Shown here: piece after piece, positions 5,280 to 7,205 of the stretch
How positions within the stretch are numbered: position 1 is the stretch's first letter
Layout: each line of letters opens with the position of its first letter
NCBI GenBank assembly: GCA_964195005.1
Contig: CAXMOO010000183.1
Coordinates: forward strand, 1-7,205
DNA from: JAUXLW01 sp964195005
GTDB lineage: Bacteria > Actinomycetota > Acidimicrobiia > Spongiisociales > SHLN01
Direction of reading: 5' to 3'
DNA: 7,205 bases
Translations under genes and position numbers: made by a program
The notes under the pieces: generated by a model
Seen by the model: only the letters and a program-made list of their open reading frames with translations
Databases searched by the model: none
Told to the model about the DNA's origin: nothing

Positions 5280-7040
5280 TTAGAACAATCCGACGATGGA
5301 ACCGTCCTCGTCGACGTCAACGTTCATGAATGCGGGGGTGGCGCCGAGGCCGGGCATTGTCCTCATCTCGCCCAGGAGCGGGTATATGTACCCGGCCCCG
5401 ACCGACGCTCGTACCTCCCGGATCGGAACGGTGAAGCCACTCGGTGCCCCTTTCAAGTTGGGGTCGTGGCTCAACGACAGGTGGGTTTTGGCCATGCAAA
5501 TCGGCAGATATCCATAGCCGGACTTTTCGTAATCGGCGATTTGCCTCTCGGCCTTCGGCGAATACTCCACCGCTTCGGCACCGTACATCTGGTAGGCGAT
5601 GATCTCAATCTTCTCCTTGATCCCCTGTTCGAGCGAATAGAGAAACTTGAAATCGCTTTCCTCTTCACAGGCGGCGGCCACCACCTCTGCCAACTCCTCT
5701 GCCCCAGCTCCACCCTCGGCCCAATGGTCGGTGCGCACCGCGGAGAAGGCCCCCGCTTCCAGGGCCATCTTTTGAATGAGATCCACTTCCCGCTGGGTAT
5801 CGGTTGGGAAGGCATTGACTGCTACTACCACGGGGAGCCCAAACTGGGCAACGTTGCCGATATGAGCCTCGAGATTTGCCATGCCTGCCCGTAGGAGCGG
5901 GAGGTTTTCCTCGGTGTAAGCCGTGTCGAGCGGCCGGCCGGGAACGACCCTTGGCCCGCCACCATGGGTTTTCAACGCCCGCACAGTGGCTACCAAGACG
6001 ACGATGTCCGGCTTGAGCCCCGACACGCGGCACTTGATGTTGAAGAACTTCTCCATGCCCATCTCGGCTCCGAACCCCGATTCCGTCACCACGTAGTCGG
6101 CCAGGTGCAGAGCGATCCGATCGGCCAGGATGGAGGAATTGCCGTGGGCGATGTTGGCGAACGGCCCCGTATGGACCAGGGCCGCCTGGCCTTCGAGAGT
6201 CTGCATCAACGTCGGGTGCAGGGCGTCCTTGAGCAACACGGTCACCGCGCCGGCCACTCCCAGATCCTCCAATGTGATCGGGTCGCCCGACTTGCTCGAC
6301 CCCACAACGACGTGGCTGCATCGTTCCCGGAGGTGACGCAGAGCATCGGCATAGTCCACTCCGTCGATCAGGGCGAGGATGGCCATCAACTCGCTGGCAA
6401 CGGCGATGTCGTAGCCGTCTTGACGAGGTCGTCCGTCTGCCGAGCCGCCGAGCCCGAGAATGATGTTACGCAGCGCCCGATCGTTGACGTCGACAACCCG
6501 CTTCCATGTGAGTTTGTCGGGGTCAATGGCGAGCCTCTGCAGGCCGAGCTCGGCCAGTCTTTCGTCGGTGAGGCGTCCCTCGTGATACCAGCGAGCGTCG
6601 ATGGCTGCCGCCACGAGGTTGTGGGCCACGGATATGGCGTGGATGTCGCCGGTGAGGTGGAGATTGAAGTCCTCCATGGGGATCACCTGACTGTAACCGC
6701 CCCCGGCTGCCCCACCCTTGATGCCGAATGTTGGTCCCATGCTGGGCTGGCGGATACAAGCTATGGCCTTGTGGCCGAGACGACCGAGGCCCTGGACCAG
6801 TCCTACCAGGGTGGTGGTCTTACCTTCGCCAAGCGGGGTGGGGGTTATAGCCGTCACGTCGATGTATTTGCCAAAGGGGCGGGACTCAATTTTGGGGAGC
6901 AGATCGAGGTGCACCTTGGCCTTCTGCGGTCCAAACAGAATGAGGTCGTCGCTGTCGATCCCGAGATCTTCGGCGATGTCAACGATCGGGCGGACGGTAG
7001 CGGCCTGGGCAATTTCTAGGTCAGAAGGAACTTCGGACAA
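5280..7040 (-). CDS. fhs: Formate-tetrahydrofolate ligase (10-formyltetrahydrofolate synthetase)
   Basis: The 586-residue protein makes 10-formyltetrahydrofolate from formate, ATP and tetrahydrofolate in the cytoplasm. Family signatures are intact: the ATP-binding loop TPTPLGEGKTTT at 66-77; GIKGGAAGGGY at 106-116, followed by PMEDFNLHLTGD; and VATVRALKTHGG at 350-361. Conserved late segments are also present: MAKTHLSLSHDP at 516-527, GFTVPIREVRASVGAGY at 535-551 and MPGLGATPA at 562-570. Bacterial members are usually about 555-560 residues; the few tens of extra residues appear to be mostly loop length rather than a new domain. The start is a TTG (7040-7038), chosen because AAGGAG lies 5-6 nt upstream and no ATG occurs before residue 101. 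It runs convergently to the formate dehydrogenase genes and 66 nt after an aldehyde dehydrogenase gene on its own strand. The formate dehydrogenase can supply or consume its substrate, so the two sets form one formate module. Confidence 0.98.
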   Translation of the reverse strand: MSEVPSDLEIAQAATVRPIVDIAEDLGIDSDDLILFGPQKAKVHLDLLPKIESRPFGKYIDVTAITPTPLGEGKTTTLVGLVQGLGRLGHKAIACIRQPSMGPTFGIKGGAAGGGYSQVIPMEDFNLHLTGDIHAISVAHNLVAAAIDARWYHEGRLTDERLAELGLQRLAIDPDKLTWKRVVDVNDRALRNIILGLGGSADGRPRQDGYDIAVASELMAILALIDGVDYADALRHLRERCSHVVVGSSKSGDPITLEDLGVAGAVTVLLKDALHPTLMQTLEGQAALVHTGPFANIAHGNSSILADRIALHLADYVVTESGFGAEMGMEKFFNIKCRVSGLKPDIVVLVATVRALKTHGGGPRVVPGRPLDTAYTEENLPLLRAGMANLEAHIGNVAQFGLPVVVAVNAFPTDTQREVDLIQKMALEAGAFSAVRTDHWAEGGAGAEELAEVVAAACEEESDFKFLYSLEQGIKEKIEIIAYQMYGAEAVEYSPKAERQIADYEKSGYGYLPICMAKTHLSLSHDPNLKGAPSGFTVPIREVRASVGAGYIYPLLGEMRTMPGLGATPAFMNVDVDEDGSIVGLF

Positions 7041-7106
7041 TTCGTCTCCTTACGGGTTATCAAGCGAATGCTACGACTTCGGCGAGCCGTTCAGCGGGCC
7101 GATCGG
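7041..7106 (-). other. Spacer between the aldehyde dehydrogenase and fhs
   Basis: These 66 bases lie between two genes on the minus strand. Apart from the fhs ribosome binding site there is a short CCGATCGG palindrome (7099-7106) at the aldehyde dehydrogenase end. I see no strong terminator and no convincing promoter. Co-transcription of the two genes is possible but not shown. Confidence 0.45.
7046..7051 (-). promoter_or_regulatory. Ribosome binding site that fixes the TTG start of fhs
   Basis: On the minus strand AAGGAG is followed by ACGAA and then TTG. This is a near-perfect site at good spacing and supports the TTG codon at 7040-7038 as the true start. Confidence 0.85.
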
Positions 7107-7205
7107 TCAGCGTATGGAGAAGCCGCCGAGCTTTGTCTCGAGGAATTCCATGATCCCTTCCCGGCCACCTTCGCGTCCGATGCCGCTTTCCTTCATGCCT
7201 CCGAA
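7107..7205 (-). CDS. Aldehyde dehydrogenase family protein (succinate-semialdehyde dehydrogenase-like), C-terminal 32 residues only
   Basis: The minus strand enters the window in frame and ends at TGA 7109-7107. The 32 readable residues begin FGGMKESGIGREGG and go on REGIMEFLETK, ending GGFSIR. This is the conserved C-terminus of NAD(P)-dependent aldehyde dehydrogenases. The F-GG-K-SG-GREGG run followed by an E-F-E-K segment is most like succinate-semialdehyde dehydrogenases (GabD type), but the C-terminus alone does not settle the substrate. The catalytic Cys and Glu lie beyond the window. The gene is cut by the window edge, not visibly broken. It is 66 nt upstream of fhs on the same strand, so it may share an operon with it; whether it belongs to one-carbon metabolism (for example formaldehyde or another aldehyde) is unknown. 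Confidence 0.85.
   Translation of the reverse strand, partial: FGGMKESGIGREGGREGIMEFLETKLGGFSIR

Noticed and set aside
5055..5894. 279-residue plus-strand frame from the intergenic region into the end of fhs
   Set aside because: Most of it is antisense to fhs, and the intergenic part has low-complexity, repeat-derived content. No convincing ribosome binding site or domain.
5964..7019. 351-residue plus-strand frame opposite fhs
   Set aside because: It is a shadow of the well-supported fhs gene, with no recognisable motif.

Overview
The window is high-GC bacterial DNA with tightly packed genes for one-carbon (formate) metabolism. The style (GC-rich third positions, NuoE-NuoF fusion, TTG start, terminator-like hairpins without U-tracts) fits an actinobacterium or a similar high-GC lineage. 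No rRNA or other marker is present, so the taxonomic guess is weak.

Plus strand, 3-4927: the last 63 codons of fdhD (formate dehydrogenase sulfurtransferase) are followed by three genes that together encode a soluble, NAD-linked, Mo/W-bisMGD formate dehydrogenase. The first (268-2169) is the catalytic molybdopterin subunit. It contains an in-frame TGA at 508-510, exactly where formate dehydrogenases carry their catalytic Sec/Cys, followed by a SECIS-like hairpin (514-551) with a GGUCU loop 18 nt after the TGA. It is therefore read as one selenoprotein of 633 residues (U81), not as two ORFs. The second (2169-4001) is a NuoE-NuoF fusion that holds the FMN/NADH site. The third (3998-4927) is a NuoG-like iron-sulfur protein. 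The three genes overlap by 1 and 4 bases, so they are probably translationally coupled.

The most unusual point is that the formate dehydrogenase alpha chain is split and its halves are in permuted order. The N-terminal [4Fe-4S] module that normally begins the molybdopterin domain is missing from the catalytic gene, where an in-frame TAA lies 27 nt before the ATG. It is found instead at the C-terminus of the third gene. The two pieces (309 + 633 = 942 residues) add up to about one normal FdsA/FdhA-type alpha subunit. Inferred electron path: formate, Mo/W-Sec81, the small-subunit [4Fe-4S] clusters, the NuoF [4Fe-4S], FMN, NAD+ (or the reverse for CO2 reduction).

4928-5279: convergent intergenic region with no credible gene. 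It holds a strong GC hairpin just after the fdh operon, another just after the opposing gene, and several short repeats.

Minus strand, 7205-5280: the end of an aldehyde dehydrogenase of the succinate-semialdehyde type (window edge), then 66 nt, then fhs (formate-tetrahydrofolate ligase, 586 residues, TTG start with a strong ribosome binding site). With the formate dehydrogenase this links CO2/formate/NADH to 10-formyl-tetrahydrofolate, either for formate oxidation and one-carbon assimilation or as the first two steps of a reductive methyl branch. The window alone cannot decide the direction.
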